Positions 58,501-63,162 are shown, counted from the stretch's first letter. The stretch: 64,000 nucleotides of DNA from Siphonodentalium dalli (GCA_032622095.1 CP136066.1:10005784-10069783); one strand, 5' to 3'. Numbers and translations: made by a program. The notes: generated by a model from the letters alone, not told the origin.

Positions 58501-60300
58501 ACCACACACATGGACAATGGCTAATTGTTCGGTAGAATTTATGTTACATTGATTATAACAAATTATTATAAAAAACTTAACTTATATTTTATAACCTGAA
58601 TTTTTCAATGGTGTTGGTGTTTTGAGACATGACAATTTTGCTTAGAATTGGGGAGTTTGTTGGTTTTGTTGACAAGAATCGACTCATATAGTATAGAAAA
58701 TCACATGCTGGATTAAAAGTCGCATGTAACAACAATCAACATTTGTGGATCGAGGCATACACAGCGGATTTATGTCAATAATAACAAAAATATATGTTTC
58801 ATCGTCCACATGTATTACACATTTACTGTAACATTATCCACATCTAGCCTCACCCACATAACACACACGAATATCTACGATGTACGCAGTTACCAGGGAT
58901 ACACACTCACAATCCCTACACTCCGTACAAATGCTACAAGCGGATTCACAATCCCTACACTCCGTACAGACATTGCAAGCGGAATCAAAAAGCTACAAGC
59001 AGATCACATTCCCTACACTCCGTACAAACGCTACAAGCGGGTCACAATCCATACACTCCGTACAAACGCTACAAGCAGATCACAATCCCTACACTCCGTA
59101 CAAACGCTACAAGCGGATCACAATCCTTACACTCCGTACAAACGCTACAAGCAGTTCACAATCCCTACACTCCGTACAAACGCTACAAGCAGATCACAAT
59201 CCTTACACTCTGTACAAATGCTACAAGCAGATCACAATCCCTACACTCCGTACAAATGCTACAAGCAGTTCACAATCCCTACACTCCGTACAAATGCTAC
59301 AAGCAGATCACAATCCCTACACTCCGTACAAATGCTACAAGCAGATCACAATCCCTACACTCTGTACAAATGCTACAAGCAGATCACAATCCCTACACTC
59401 CGTACAAATGCTACAAGCAGGTCACAATCCCTACACTCCGTACAAATGCTACAAGCAGATCACAATCCCTACACTCCGTACAAATGCTACAAGCAGATCA
59501 CAATCCCTACACTCCGTACAAATGCTACAAGCAGATCACAATCCCTACACTCTGTACAAACGCTACAAGCGGATAACAATCCCTACACTCTGTACAAATG
59601 CTACAAGCAGATCACAATCCCTACACTCTGTGCAAAAAGCCACAAGCGGAATCACAATCTGTACACTCCATACTCCGTACAAACGTGGAATTTCTCTTTT
59701 CTCTGATAAACCTGAACAAACAGAATGAAATTTTATCTAATCATTTGGTCGTCATTGTTCTGTTTTTAGATCAACTTGACAAAGTTAAGTTTAAGCTATT
59801 GCCATGGGTTGGCATCCATGATCTGTCATGGCACACCTTACAGGCCATATCCCTCATCCGATTGTCACCAATCTTAATATGGGCTGATCACTAGATGAGA
59901 GCCATATTTTTTTTTCTCAAAATTTTGTCAATAAACATGGCGGGTAGTAGCCATCTTGGATTTTACTGTTTGCATGACTAAATACTGATGAAAATAATTT
60001 CATCTACACAATACAATCCCTTCACTGAAACTATTTGACTTTCCATATTCTTTATCAATCCATTGACTGCTCAGCATAAAATTAACGCTTCCCAAAGTTG
60101 AGCTACAGTTTCATTGACACTTTCATTTATTTTGATGGAGATAAAAATAGTCTCTAAATTTGTTTCCGTAATTTAAATTGTATTTTCAGCTGTTCATCAG
60201 AATTCAAGAGAGTAACGTCACCCTGAGGCGGGAGATTAATTCAAAGACAAGGAAGAAACAGGATATAGGCCATCTAAATTCACTTGTGGATAACTATCAG
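19420..60300 (+). CDS. THADA: THADA orthologue, partial gene (17 coding exons)
   Basis: THADA/Trm732 proteins are long HEAT/ARM-repeat scaffolds. They act with the FTSJ1/Trm7 methyltransferase in 2'-O-methylation of tRNA position 32; fly THADA has also been linked to SERCA and energy balance. Seventeen exons were found by reading open frames between AG and GT sites, and every junction from exon 1 to exon 17 keeps phase. The sum is 2246 nt, about 748 codons. The product runs parallel to human THADA as I recall it: 'LMENFPLG' (human CMENFNLG), 'LVTCMRRAR' (LMACLRIAR), 'NLNNQSAAFRQQ' (NLNSQSPGVRQQ), 'LFIRIQES' (LFCRIQES). The N-terminal exon is unresolved and the C-terminal 60% lies off the right edge. 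Introns carry most of the repeats in the window. Family assignment is firm; exact ends of small exons are less so. Confidence 0.93.
19785..20198. mobile_element. family R3 element (copy 2)
   Basis: Complete copy in THADA intron 1; terminal hairpins read GAATTTAGTGATGCTA and TAGCATCACTAAATTC in various forms. Confidence 0.85.
20273..20653. mobile_element. inverted-repeat element, about 380 bp
   Basis: CTGAGGCCAAAGAAAA and TGGTTTGGG at left; CCCAAACCAGATATTAAATT and TTTCTTTGGCCTGAGG at right. Confidence 0.7.
20914..21167. mobile_element. piggyBac-type MITE (CATGACTGGAGC type)
   Basis: TTAACCCTTCCATGACTGGAG at left, inverse CTCCCGTCATGAAAGAGTTAA at right. Hairpins diverged. A partial right end of the same type follows at 21225-21294. 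Confidence 0.8.
21365..21489 (+). CDS. THADA: THADA exon 2
   Basis: 125 nt after CTTCTTCAG, ending AG|GTTAGT, entry phase 0 and exit phase 2. It encodes VLVELRTCDMLTDEEAVLI and ends IPITHPLKRLLA. The motif 'IYLSIPITHPLKRLLA' parallels human 'IYLSLSLKNPLKKVLA' closely; this was the first anchor for the family call. Confidence 0.93.
21543..21755. mobile_element. piggyBac-type MITE (GAGTGCCAGG type), right end lost
   Basis: TTAACCCTTTGAGTGCCAGG left end. The first hairpin has lost its loop (TCTTATATATAAGA). The copy decays after GGGCCGATTTTACAGACC. Confidence 0.8.
21772..21970. mobile_element. family R3 element, right part only
   Basis: Starts in the middle block (CTTCTGTTCAGGTTCTATA) and ends ATTCTGCAAATGTCAGACAC. 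Confidence 0.75.
22258..22926. mobile_element. family R4 element (copy 1)
   Basis: Ends AGGTAGCAGCACACGATTT and AAATCGTGTATTTCTACCTT (imperfect TIR). It carries a G run at 22320-22339 and the motif GGGGCATAACTC. Confidence 0.85.
22936..23610 (+). repeat. diverged duplicate segments between the R4 copies
   Basis: GAATTCCTTGGATACC...GTCAGCACAATACAGATGTG occurs at 22945-23110 and again at 23411-23600, the second with a 29-G run at 23516-23544. Confidence 0.75.
23888..24559. mobile_element. family R4 element (copy 2)
   Basis: Nearly identical to copy 1 in direct orientation; the G run is shorter (10) and CCCCCTCCA is doubled near the end. Confidence 0.85.
24863..25552. other. THADA intron 2, end part
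   Basis: Both strands are open for 73-93 codons at 24858-25146 (plus: MDLDLDVDSGPQIQDDVND). No homology recognised and no splice context linking it to exon 3. A 38-bp direct repeat with CACTAGTGGTTGTTATCA is at 25300-25358. Confidence 0.5.
25553..25737 (+). CDS. THADA: THADA exon 3
   Basis: 185 nt after TGTTTTCAG, ending CTTG|GTGAGA; entry phase 2 and exit phase 1. The split codon AG+T gives S, so the join reads LLASAFQNFPVE. It ends IDMISALMENFPLG, as human THADA has NISSCMENFNLG. A fold-back MITE begins 10 nt after the exon, so the donor sits at the foot of a potential long hairpin. Confidence 0.94.
25748..25980. mobile_element. palindromic MITE-P (copy 5), beside exon 3 donor
   Basis: Its first 14 bases are doubled (TACAGTAACGCTGA then TACAGTAACGCCC at 25762). 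It starts 10 nt after THADA exon 3. Confidence 0.9.
26964..27753. mobile_element. TIR element in THADA intron 3
   Basis: Ends CAGACTTTCATTTTT / AAAAATGAAAGTCTG, flanked by AAATGT (26958-26963, 27754-27759). It interrupts the second copy of a tandem duplicated segment (first copy 26840-26937; remainder resumes at 27754 with TGTGGACAACGATTTGAATA). Confidence 0.85.
27944..27976 (+). CDS. THADA: THADA exon 4 (33-nt microexon)
   Basis: Only 33 nt, between TTTCTTTCAG and GTAAGT, entry phase 1 and exit phase 1. With the base left by exon 3 it encodes GEECLEDVIIE. The human counterpart is around 'NNLLKNVLHF'. Both sites are strong and the phase fits on each side, which makes the small size credible. 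Confidence 0.82.
28146..28358. mobile_element. piggyBac-type MITE fragments, rearranged
   Basis: An inverted end piece (28146-28277, finishing GGGTAAAGGGTTAA) is followed by a half hairpin core (28309-28358) in forward orientation. Confidence 0.75.
28359..29202. other. THADA intron 4, no gene seen
   Basis: AT-rich. Contains CAAGGGGCATAACTCC at 28613, a motif shared with family R4. Confidence 0.6.
29203..29658. mobile_element. piggyBac-type MITE (CAGTGCC type), left terminus lost
   Basis: Begins at AACCCATATACCCTGTGCC with hairpin 1, then the AT-rich middle, GGGCCGATAAGATCGGCCC and CACTGAAAGAGTTAA. Confidence 0.8.
29659..30650. other. THADA intron 4, no gene seen
   Basis: Contains scattered GGCCGATAATATCGGC hairpin words (29800-29865) related to the piggyBac-type MITE interiors. 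Otherwise unremarkable. Confidence 0.6.
30651..30699 (+). CDS. THADA: THADA exon 5 (49 nt)
   Basis: 49 nt between ATAATTGTAG and GTATTT, entry phase 1 and exit phase 2. It reads CLTLLTGSLEYFLRMLR across the joins, parallel to human 'FLQKSLIEILEENRK'. A three-copy 49-bp tandem repeat starts about 60 nt downstream in the intron. Confidence 0.78.
30757..30895 (+). repeat. 49-bp tandem repeat, 3 copies
   Basis: Unit AAGATCCAACTTATAACTCT plus GTCTGCATCAGCAGAATAGG and linker. Confidence 0.9.
31098..31190 (+). repeat. 45-bp tandem repeat, 2 copies
   Basis: GTGTCACAATGTAAGCATNA unit repeated twice. Confidence 0.85.
31313..31533. mobile_element. family R3 element, compact copy
   Basis: Two terminal blocks joined with almost no middle; ends GTGTCCGTCATTTGCAG and CTGCAAATGACAGACAC. 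Confidence 0.85.
31746..31930 (+). CDS. THADA: THADA exon 6
   Basis: 185 nt after TTATGTTTCAG, ending CAAG|GTAAGA; entry phase 2, exit phase 1. It encodes DHTAPVEQNEIMHHCLSD, then NKLLQKCCNALKENIHGNQ and SFALIQKQ. Human THADA has 'NHIIQTQLMNDLLVGIR...LVQKVQDFQGN' at this point. A palindromic MITE starts 11 nt after the exon, the tightest exon-MITE spacing in the gene. Confidence 0.92.
31942..32136. mobile_element. palindromic MITE-P (copy 6), beside exon 6 donor
   Basis: Arms meet at CCCCGAGAGCTTTCC with the middle shortened. It starts 11 nt after THADA exon 6. Confidence 0.9.
32179..32273 (+). repeat. 33-bp tandem repeat, 3 copies
   Basis: TTAACCTTAATTTTGGGTAT then CTCAGGTCTTTA. Confidence 0.9.
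32274..33031. other. THADA intron 6, no gene seen
   Basis: An imperfect inverted pair AAAACACTCAACACC (32499) / GGTGTTGAGTGTTTT (32651) delimits about 170 bp. The 93-codon frame there crosses it and looks random. Confidence 0.5.
33032..34081. mobile_element. hAT-like element with 'AATCGAATCGA' arms
   Basis: Ends CAGGGCCCTG and CAGGGTCCTA with arms of TCGAATCGAATC words; flanks TGTCATAG and TGTCTTAG (33024-33031, 34082-34089) match at 7 of 8. A hairpin-core element (33364-33819) is nested inside. The right end of the same family, without a left end, is at 41965-42111. Confidence 0.75.
33364..33819. mobile_element. double-hairpin core with different termini
   Basis: Termini GTGACCCGCCATATCAAATC and inverse, flanked by ATATAT, not TTAA. 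The interior is the same double hairpin (CCAATGCATTCTCTTATATA) as in the piggyBac-type MITEs, so the core has moved between terminus types. Confidence 0.85.
34170..34433. mobile_element. piggyBac-type MITE (CATGACTGGAGC type), beside exon 7
   Basis: TTAACTCTTCCATGACTGGAG to CATTAAAGGGTTAA. It ends 19 nt before the THADA exon 7 acceptor. Confidence 0.85.
34453..34541 (+). CDS. THADA: THADA exon 7
   Basis: 89 nt after CCTGTTTACAG, ending AAAATT|GTAAGT; entry phase 1, exit phase 0. It encodes DNFLLDCKVAMGIQLVLL and TRLLHAQDALKI, parallel to human 'VQSTSGLAIILFIKTMFHPSEKI'. A piggyBac-type MITE ends at 34433, 19 nt before the exon, so it occupies the usual branch-point zone. Confidence 0.9.
35435..35653 (+). 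pseudogene. hAT-type zinc-finger transposase N-terminal remnant
   Basis: 72 codons. The diagnostic part is 'WLNHDNVKKAIFCKVCID', like the TTF/ZMYM-type zinc finger at the start of many hAT and hAT-derived proteins. It stops directly after 'DAGI'. A relative ('GAMSCKVCINAGI') is encoded on the minus strand near 63610-63660. Confidence 0.6.
37531..37564 (+). repeat. 34-nt T homopolymer
   Basis: Uninterrupted T run inside the inner hAT; length is likely unreliable in any assembly. Confidence 0.9.
37732..39631. mobile_element. two 680-bp direct repeats around a 540-bp core
   Basis: 37732-38411 and 38952-39631 have the same length and differ at about five positions by eye (around 99% identity). 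Direct orientation around a unique core resembles a small LTR-type (TRIM-like) element, but the repeats do not start TG or end CA. An 8-bp AT-rich word TAATTATT occurs just outside both outer edges and may be a target duplication. A 64-codon minus-strand frame is repeated in both copies and is probably not coding. Confidence 0.75.
40058..40711. mobile_element. piggyBac-like element with TTAA flanks, 654 bp
   Basis: Inverted ends AGGGGTACTGTA / TACAGTACCCCT flanked by TTAA (40054-40057, 40712-40715), nested in the right arm of the outer hAT. A left end of the same family (TTAAAGGGGTACTGTA) recurs at 41796, just after the 25-bp array. Confidence 0.85.
41411..41760 (+). repeat. 25-bp minisatellite, 14 copies
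   Basis: Unit TGTGTGTATACACGGTCTCC plus CATTG; thirteen copies identical, one (about 41586-41610) with two changes. Because 25 is not a multiple of 3 and no unit frame has a stop, all six frames stay open. Confidence 0.97.
41965..42111. mobile_element. solo right end of the 33-kb hAT-like family
   Basis: Closely matches 33949-34081 (GGTCTGTTGAATTAATGAGA inwards, ending AGGACCCTAT). The left part is absent, so this is a truncated copy. Confidence 0.7.
42172..42585. mobile_element. family R3 element
   Basis: Complete copy in THADA intron 7, 270 bp before exon 8. Confidence 0.85.
42858..43144 (+). CDS. THADA: THADA exon 8
   Basis: 287 nt after TTCTTGCAG, ending TAGAAA|GTAAGT; entry phase 0, exit phase 2. 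It starts ISQLVFADDVRSITMPDWLT, parallel to human 'ISSVLLRSVDCTSVPEWFMSS', and ends THKLLPEFLSISRK. It follows the largest intron (8.3 kb), which holds the nested hAT elements and the 25-bp array. Confidence 0.93.
43252..43464. mobile_element. piggyBac-type MITE with an alternative single-stem core
   Basis: Ends TTAACCCTTTCAGTGCC and GGCACTGAAAGGGTT as in the family. The core is replaced by one near-perfect stem of about 70 bp per arm (CCTTGATCATTTTTCAAATT) meeting at AGAGCTC words. Confidence 0.88.
43475..44026 (+). repeat. 31-bp minisatellite, about 18 copies
   Basis: Unit GGGACCAGCCTAGAGGGTGA plus CTTGGGAGACA, with point changes and a shortened unit near 43837. Confidence 0.95.
44508..44754. 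mobile_element. MITE-P halves in outward order
   Basis: A right half (44508-44600) is followed by about 50 bp and a left half (44650-44754), opposite to the normal order. Two truncated copies or a rearranged one. Confidence 0.75.
44981..45325. repeat. inverted and direct copies of an 85-bp unit
   Basis: TTGTTGACATGGTAAATA ... GTGTCTCCGGTTGTGTG occurs forward at 44995, inverted at 45140, and forward again at 45240, making a cruciform-capable palindrome. Confidence 0.85.
45413..45478 (+). CDS. THADA: THADA exon 9
   Basis: 66 nt after GTATTGCAG, ending ATCTG|GTGAGT; entry and exit phase 2. It encodes LTDTSSKLLLSKSLNMCTA and KI, leaving TG to join exon 10 as TGT (Cys). Human counterpart near 'EMFLSRILASW'. 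Confidence 0.85.
45796..45913 (+). CDS. THADA: THADA exon 10
   Basis: 118 nt after GTTTTTAG, ending ACTGAT|GTAAGT; entry phase 2, exit phase 0. It encodes AILSSDDLCGSIRVQLHGDG and then PILSGILRYVWSACEDQTD, matching the human layout 'LNGNSSIVGRLLEYVYTHWEHPLD'. Confidence 0.9.
45914..46662. other. THADA intron 10, no gene seen
   Basis: Two diverged direct copies of a segment with TAGCCTTTATATTCAGTCAC at 46205 and 46312. Nothing else supported. Confidence 0.55.
46663..46896. mobile_element. palindromic MITE-P (copy 9)
   Basis: Full-length; centre has a short extra repeat GGAAAGCTCTCA. It ends 52 nt before exon 11. Confidence 0.9.
46949..47018 (+). CDS. THADA: THADA exon 11
   Basis: 70 nt after ATTTTTCAG, ending ATGTG|GTGAGT; entry phase 0, exit phase 1. 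It encodes IVRLNARQIFENVIKIHVLA and SKC, parallel to human 'LRHQTKIMFKNLLQMHRLTVEG'. A palindromic MITE ends 52 nt upstream. Confidence 0.9.
47156..47568. mobile_element. family R3 element
   Basis: Complete copy in THADA intron 11; ends GTGTCTGTCATTTGCAG and CTGCAAATGACAGACAC. Confidence 0.85.
47778..47968 (+). CDS. THADA: THADA exon 12
   Basis: 191 nt after TTATCATTTCAAG, ending CAGAAT|GTAAGA; entry phase 1, exit phase 0. It encodes DSKDDDFIRRMLRSLMELSW, then KVKYGPLCSMVSLVG and ISRLSEQSLAQN. Human THADA has 'PFFVELTESLLRLEWHIKGKY' and 'LEVMGDQSLVPY' here. The MITE-derived 33-bp array follows in the next intron. Confidence 0.94.
48013..51436. mobile_element. MITE whose right terminal repeat expanded into a minisatellite
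   Basis: Left end GACCAAGTCTTCTCGGTCC continues into AACAGCTTGGTATATCAGTT and on to GTTACTCTTCTAT; the inverse of this stretch is at 48476-48543 and leads straight into the array. The array finally exits into GTGCAGACTTGGTC at 51423-51436, a diverged inverse of the left tip. Words of the same family (GATATCCCAAGCTGTTGTGG, ACCGAGAA) occur at 7321-7388. Confidence 0.8.
48511..51420 (+). repeat. 33-bp minisatellite, about 88 copies
   Basis: Unit GATATCCCAAGCTGTTACAG plus CATCAACCCAACC. The left two-thirds mostly has CATCAACCC, the right third CATCATCCC. Periodic length 33 (11 codons) keeps a 321-codon minus-strand frame (DDAVTAWDIGW repeats) open; it lies in THADA intron 12 and has no other coding signs. 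Confidence 0.97.
51488..51851 (+). repeat. 40-bp minisatellite, about 9 copies
   Basis: Unit GCATCATCACATTCATGAAC plus CTGATTCAGTTATCAATAGT with GCATTATCAC variants. Confidence 0.95.
51882..52001 (+). repeat. short tandem repeat, 3 imperfect units
   Basis: GTTTCTATATGTGGTACTGA with TCTGTCTTTCTGTGCCG linkers. Confidence 0.75.
52002..52250. mobile_element. piggyBac-type MITE (GAGTGCCAGG type), one hairpin
   Basis: TTAACCCTTTGAGTGCCAGG to CCTGGCACTCAAAGGGATAA with only the left hairpin retained. Confidence 0.88.
52295..52537 (+). CDS. THADA: THADA exon 13 with duplicated coding segment
   Basis: 243 nt (81 codons), phase 0 at both ends, after TTATTTCAG and before GTATGT. It starts ASELYEKLFTFHLKQH (human ASDLLETMFRNH) and ends WLNPVLTALCNDNKRQRLL (human WVSPLLFILCEGNLDQKS). 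In the middle a 48-bp segment is repeated in tandem (52358-52405, 52406-52453), giving two copies of a 16-residue unit of the form QLSDVxAQxPPTCxSx. The repeat lies in the linker between two conserved helices, where human THADA is short and unrelated. Confidence 0.94.
52358..52453 (+). repeat. in-frame 48-bp tandem coding duplication in exon 13
   Basis: Two adjacent 48-bp units differ at a few positions and preserve the reading frame. Copy 1 reads QLSDVTAQTPPTC, copy 2 QLSDVAAQAPPTC. The differences suggest it is not an assembly stutter. Confidence 0.9.
52758..52786 (+). repeat. 29-nt G homopolymer
   Basis: One of many G runs (others at 12706-12722, 16815-16828, 17421-17444, 22320-22339, 23516-23544) and C runs (5483-5498, 36059-36074). 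Confidence 0.9.
52972..53041 (+). CDS. THADA: THADA exon 14
   Basis: 70 nt after CTCTTTCAG, ending CAATG|GTGAGT; entry phase 0, exit phase 1. It encodes YILPKILKTGEDKVQYTISK and LSN. Human: 'YYLPKLLSYSPESLQYMVKILQ'. Strong family anchor. Confidence 0.93.
53367..53460. mobile_element. piggyBac-type MITE fragment
   Basis: TTAACCCTTCCATAGGGAGC then two diverged hairpin halves; right terminus absent. Confidence 0.6.
53720..54651. mobile_element. TIR element, about 930 bp
   Basis: Left TTAGGCCAAAAAAAAAAGGG then TTTTGATTCTCGGG; inverse at 54613-54651. Resembles the 'AGGCCTAAAAAAA' ends of the 8.7-15.7 kb unit. Confidence 0.7.
55216..55273. mobile_element. piggyBac-type MITE right-end fragment
   Basis: GCATTGGCACAGAGTTTTCG to TCATGAAAGGGTTAA. 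Confidence 0.65.
55404..55570 (+). CDS. THADA: THADA exon 15
   Basis: 167 nt after TATTCTCAG, ending GAGCAG|GTAGGT; entry phase 1, exit phase 0. It encodes GVSEKKPGSLGALVTCMRRA, then KKWLGVNTSVIENAIASMDEQ. Human: 'SRGALGALMACLRIARAHG' and 'IKQGLIHQHCQ'. A piggyBac-type MITE starts 43 nt downstream. Confidence 0.95.
55613..56058. mobile_element. piggyBac-type MITE (CAGTGCC type), beside exon 15
   Basis: TTAACCCTTTCAGTGCCAGG to GGCACTGAAAGGGTTAA; GGCCGAT words, AT-rich middle and one hairpin on the right. It starts 43 nt after exon 15. Confidence 0.88.
56409..56589. mobile_element. palindromic MITE-P (copy 10), scrambled right arm
   Basis: Left arm normal. The right part carries a second left-type piece (TTTTTCAGGATTTAGTTGG) before the normal end, so the fold-back is partly lost. 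Confidence 0.8.
56844..57029 (+). repeat. 93-bp tandem duplication spanning an intron-exon boundary
   Basis: Unit 1 is 56844-56936, unit 2 starts at 56937; similarity also extends a little upstream of unit 1 (TTTTATGGTGATTTTATC). The copies differ at one site in the overlap (GGA versus GAA), so the event looks recent. Confidence 0.92.
56844..57092 (+). CDS. THADA: THADA exon 16 with duplicated 5' part and splice site
   Basis: The conserved exon is 56937-57092 (156 nt, 52 codons): VRLDAFALLCDNVKTTEYLT, then FMENNLNNQSAAFRQQLNAYLKK with donor AAA|GTTAGT. A 93-bp segment carrying its first 22 codons plus the upstream acceptor is also present at 56844-56936, so there are two acceptors (ATCTTCCAG|GTGAGA) 93 bp apart. 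Using the upstream acceptor adds 31 residues in frame, reading through the copied intron end as FYGDFIFQ. The second acceptor is also a near-consensus donor. Human THADA has only one copy of this stretch ('VRIDTLGLLCESNRSTEI'). Confidence 0.93.
57113..57166 (+). repeat. degenerate copies of the exon 16 3' end
   Basis: CTGCCTTCAGACAACAACTC followed by a copy of the exon's TATCTCAAGAAAG end, directly downstream of exon 16. A third, weaker echo with its own GTAAGC donor-like end is at 57738-57765. Neither keeps a recognisable acceptor with correct spacing. Confidence 0.75.
57315..57575. mobile_element. piggyBac-type MITE (CATGACTGGAGC type)
   Basis: TTAACCCTTTCATCAGGAGAG to GGAAGCTCCAGTC...TTAA; both hairpins present but diverged. 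Confidence 0.85.
57576..58904. other. THADA intron 16, no gene seen
   Basis: AT-rich; holds the exon-16-end echo at 57738-57765. Random short frames only. Confidence 0.55.
58905..59650 (+). repeat. 38-bp minisatellite, about 19 copies
   Basis: Unit CACAATCCCTACACTCCGTA plus CAAATGCTACAAGCAGAT. Three frames read long Tyr/Thr-rich products (up to 298 codons), which are array artefacts. Confidence 0.95.
59651..60189. other. THADA intron 16, end part, no gene seen
   Basis: Includes the words GGCATCCATGATCTGTCATG and AACATGGCGGGTAGTAGCCA. No structure identified. Confidence 0.5.
60190..60300 (+). CDS. THADA: THADA exon 17
   Basis: 111 nt (37 codons) after GTATTTTCAG, before GTAAAA; phase 0 at both ends. 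It encodes LFIRIQESNVTLRREI and ends HLNSLVDNYQ. Human: 'LFCRIQESSQVLYKLEQ'. A palindromic MITE begins 14 nt after the exon. Confidence 0.94.
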
Positions 60301-60314
60301 GTAAAATCAGTGAT

Positions 60315-60475
60315 TACAGTAATGCCCTAAATAATCGACTCCTCAACCACAGCAGAATTATGTGTAACATTTCAGGATTTACTCGGAAATATGGCTTGTT
60401 GCCATTCATCGGAAGCTCGCAGTGACCCATAATTCTGCTGTGGTTAATGAGTCGATTATTTAGGGCATTACTGCA
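60315..60475. mobile_element. palindromic MITE-P (copy 11), beside exon 17 donor
   Basis: Starts 14 nt after THADA exon 17; right arm shortened to GACCCATAATTCTGC and the terminal 40 bp. Confidence 0.9.
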
Positions 60476-60671
60476 GTTTCACATAAACTATAGGTAATTT
60501 ACATGTAAGCAGATTACATGGAGAATGTTCGAAGTAGGCTAATTATACATTCAAACAGAAAGAATATTGTATAAGCAATGCACTTGGGAATGTTAAAGTT
60601 TACAAATTGATATAAGATAAAAAAATACATTTATTTTAATGACCTAAATATAAAATGTTAAAACTAAATGC

Positions 60672-62767
60672 AGAGACTGCAGTGCAAATTATACCCTGTT
60701 GATTTCTGTTGCTCCGAAGACTGTTGCATGAACTGCAGATCTTGTCTGATTCAGGGCTTCATGCATGGACTGCAGATCTTGTCTAATTCAGGGCTTCATG
60801 CATGGACTGCAGATCTTGTCTGATTCAGGGCTTCATGCATGGACTGCAGATCTTGTCTAATTCAGGGCTTCATGCATGGACTGCAGATCTTGTCTAATTC
60901 AGGGCTTCATGCATGGACTGCAGATCTTGTCTGATTCAGGGCTTCATGCATGGACTGCAGATCTTGTCTGATTCAGGGCTTCATGCATGGACTGCAGATC
61001 TTGTCTAATTCAGGGCTTCATGCATGGACTGCAGATCTTGTCTAATTCAGGGCTTCATGCATGGACTGCAGATCTTGTCTAATTCAGGGCTTCATGCATG
61101 GACTGCAGATCTTGTCTAATTCAGGGCTTCATGCATGGACTGCAGATCTTGTCTAATTCAGGGCTTCATGCATGGACTGCAGATCTTGTCTGATTCAGGG
61201 CTTCATGCATGGACTGCAGATCTTGTCTAATTCAGGGCTTCATGCATGGACTGCAGATCTTGTCTGATTCGGGGCTTCATGCATGGACTGCAGATCTTGT
61301 CTGATTCAGGGCTTCATGCATGGACTGCAGATCTTGTCTAATTCAGGGCTTCATGCATGAACTGCAGATCTTGTCTGATTCGGGGCTTCATGCATGGACT
61401 GCAGATCTTGTCTAATTCAGGGCTTCATGCATGAACTGCAGATCTTGTCTAATTCAGGGCTTCATGCATGGACTGCAGATCTTGTCTAATTCAGGGCTTC
61501 ATGCATGAACTGCAGATCTTGTCTAATTCAGGGCTTCATGCATGGACTGCAGATCTTGTCTAATTCAGGGCTTCATGCATGAACTGCAGATCTTGTCTAA
61601 TTCAGGGCTTCATGCATGGACTGCAGATCTTGTCTAATTCAGGGCTTCATGCATGGACTGCAGATCTTGTCTAATTCAGGGCTTCATGCATGGACTGCAG
61701 ATCTTGTCTAATTCAGGGCTTCATGCATGGACTGCAGATCTTGTCTAATTCAGGGCTTCATGCATGGACTGCAGATCTTGTCTGATTCAGGGCTTCATGC
61801 ATGAACTGCAGATCTTGTCTAATTCAGGGCTTCATGCATGGACTGCAGATCTTGTCTAATTCAGGGCCTCATGCATGGACTGCAGTGCAAATAATATCTT
61901 GTTGATTTCTGTTGCTCCGAAGACTGATTCAGGGCTTCATGCATGGACTGCAGATCTTGTCTAATTCAGGGCCTCATGCATGGACTGCGGTGCAAATAAT
62001 ATCTTGTTGATTTCTGTTGCTCCGAAGACTGATTCAGGGCTTCATGCATGGACTGCAGATCTTGTCTAATTCAGGGCTTCATGCATGGACTGCAGATCTT
62101 GTCTAATTCAGGGCTTCATGCATGGACTGCAGATCTTGTCTAATTCAGGGCTTCATGCATGGACTGCAGATCTTGTCTAATTCAGGGCTTCATGCATGGA
62201 CTGCAGATCTTGTCTAATTCAGGGCTTCATGCATGGACTGCAGATCTTGTCTGATTCAGGGCTTCATGCATGAACTGCAGATCTTGTCTAATTCAGGGCT
62301 TCATGCATGGACTGCAGATCTTGTCTAATTCAGGGCCTCATGCATGGACTGCAGTGCAAATAATATCTTGTTGATTTCTGTTGCTCCGAAGACTGATTCA
62401 GGGCTTCATGCATGGACTGCAGATCTTGTCTAATTCAGGGCCTCATGCATGGACTGCGGTGCAAATAATATCTTGTTGATTTCTGTTGCTCCGAAGACTG
62501 ATTCAGGGCTTCATGCATGGACTGCAGATCTTGTCTAATTCAGGGCCTCATGCATGGACTGCAGTGCAAATAATATCTTGTTGATTTCTGTTGCTCCGAA
62601 GACTGATTCAGGGCTTCATGCATGGACTGCAGATCTTGTCTAATTCAGGGCCTCATACATGGACTGCAGTGCAAATAATATCTTGTTGATTTCTGTTGCT
62701 CCGAAGACTGTTGTCTGATTCAGGGCTTCATGCATGGACTGCAGATCTTGTCTAATTCAGGGCTTTT
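60672..62767 (+). repeat. 37-bp minisatellite with a second, longer unit
   Basis: Basic unit CATGGACTGCAGATCTTGTC plus TAATTCAGGGCTTCATG, about 50 copies. A second segment (GTGCAAATAATATCTTGTTG to TGCTCCGAAGACTG) recurs several times at the right side and once, as GTGCAAATTATACCCTGTTG, at the left edge, forming a higher-order pattern. Confidence 0.96.
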
Positions 62768-63162
62768 TCCCTGTGGATAAAATTAATTGAAAACAAATTC
62801 CATTTTTGGTAGTGATATCAAAATTTATTAATATAACGAGACATATATATATAATAAACAAACATAACTTATGCATACATTATAAAATAATACGTTAGCA
62901 GTTAACAGGAACACTTTTACATTTCGACAATTACATGTGAACTTTGCTGTTAATTCTTTGACAGTTAGAACTGGACCAATGATGTACAATCTCGAACAAT
63001 ACATACAGCTGCAATGTGCGAATTAACACCTGAAAGAATTCAAATAAAGCCTTAATTAGTATTCTAAATTAGAACTTCTGGTTCAACAAAGTTGTAATAG
63101 GTAACTGGATGTAACCTTTTGCCTCTTGGTCATGTGATCTTACCTATAAATTGTATTCACAG
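62768..63162. other. no gene seen before possible exon 18
   Basis: AT-rich sequence; searched for a missing small exon with phase 0 entry and phase 1 exit and found no convincing one. Confidence 0.5.

Noticed and set aside
58810-59728. Overlapping 282- and 298-codon frames rich in NPYTPYKCYKQ
   Set aside because: Produced by the 38-bp array; several frames are open at once, and the product is a pure translation of the repeat.
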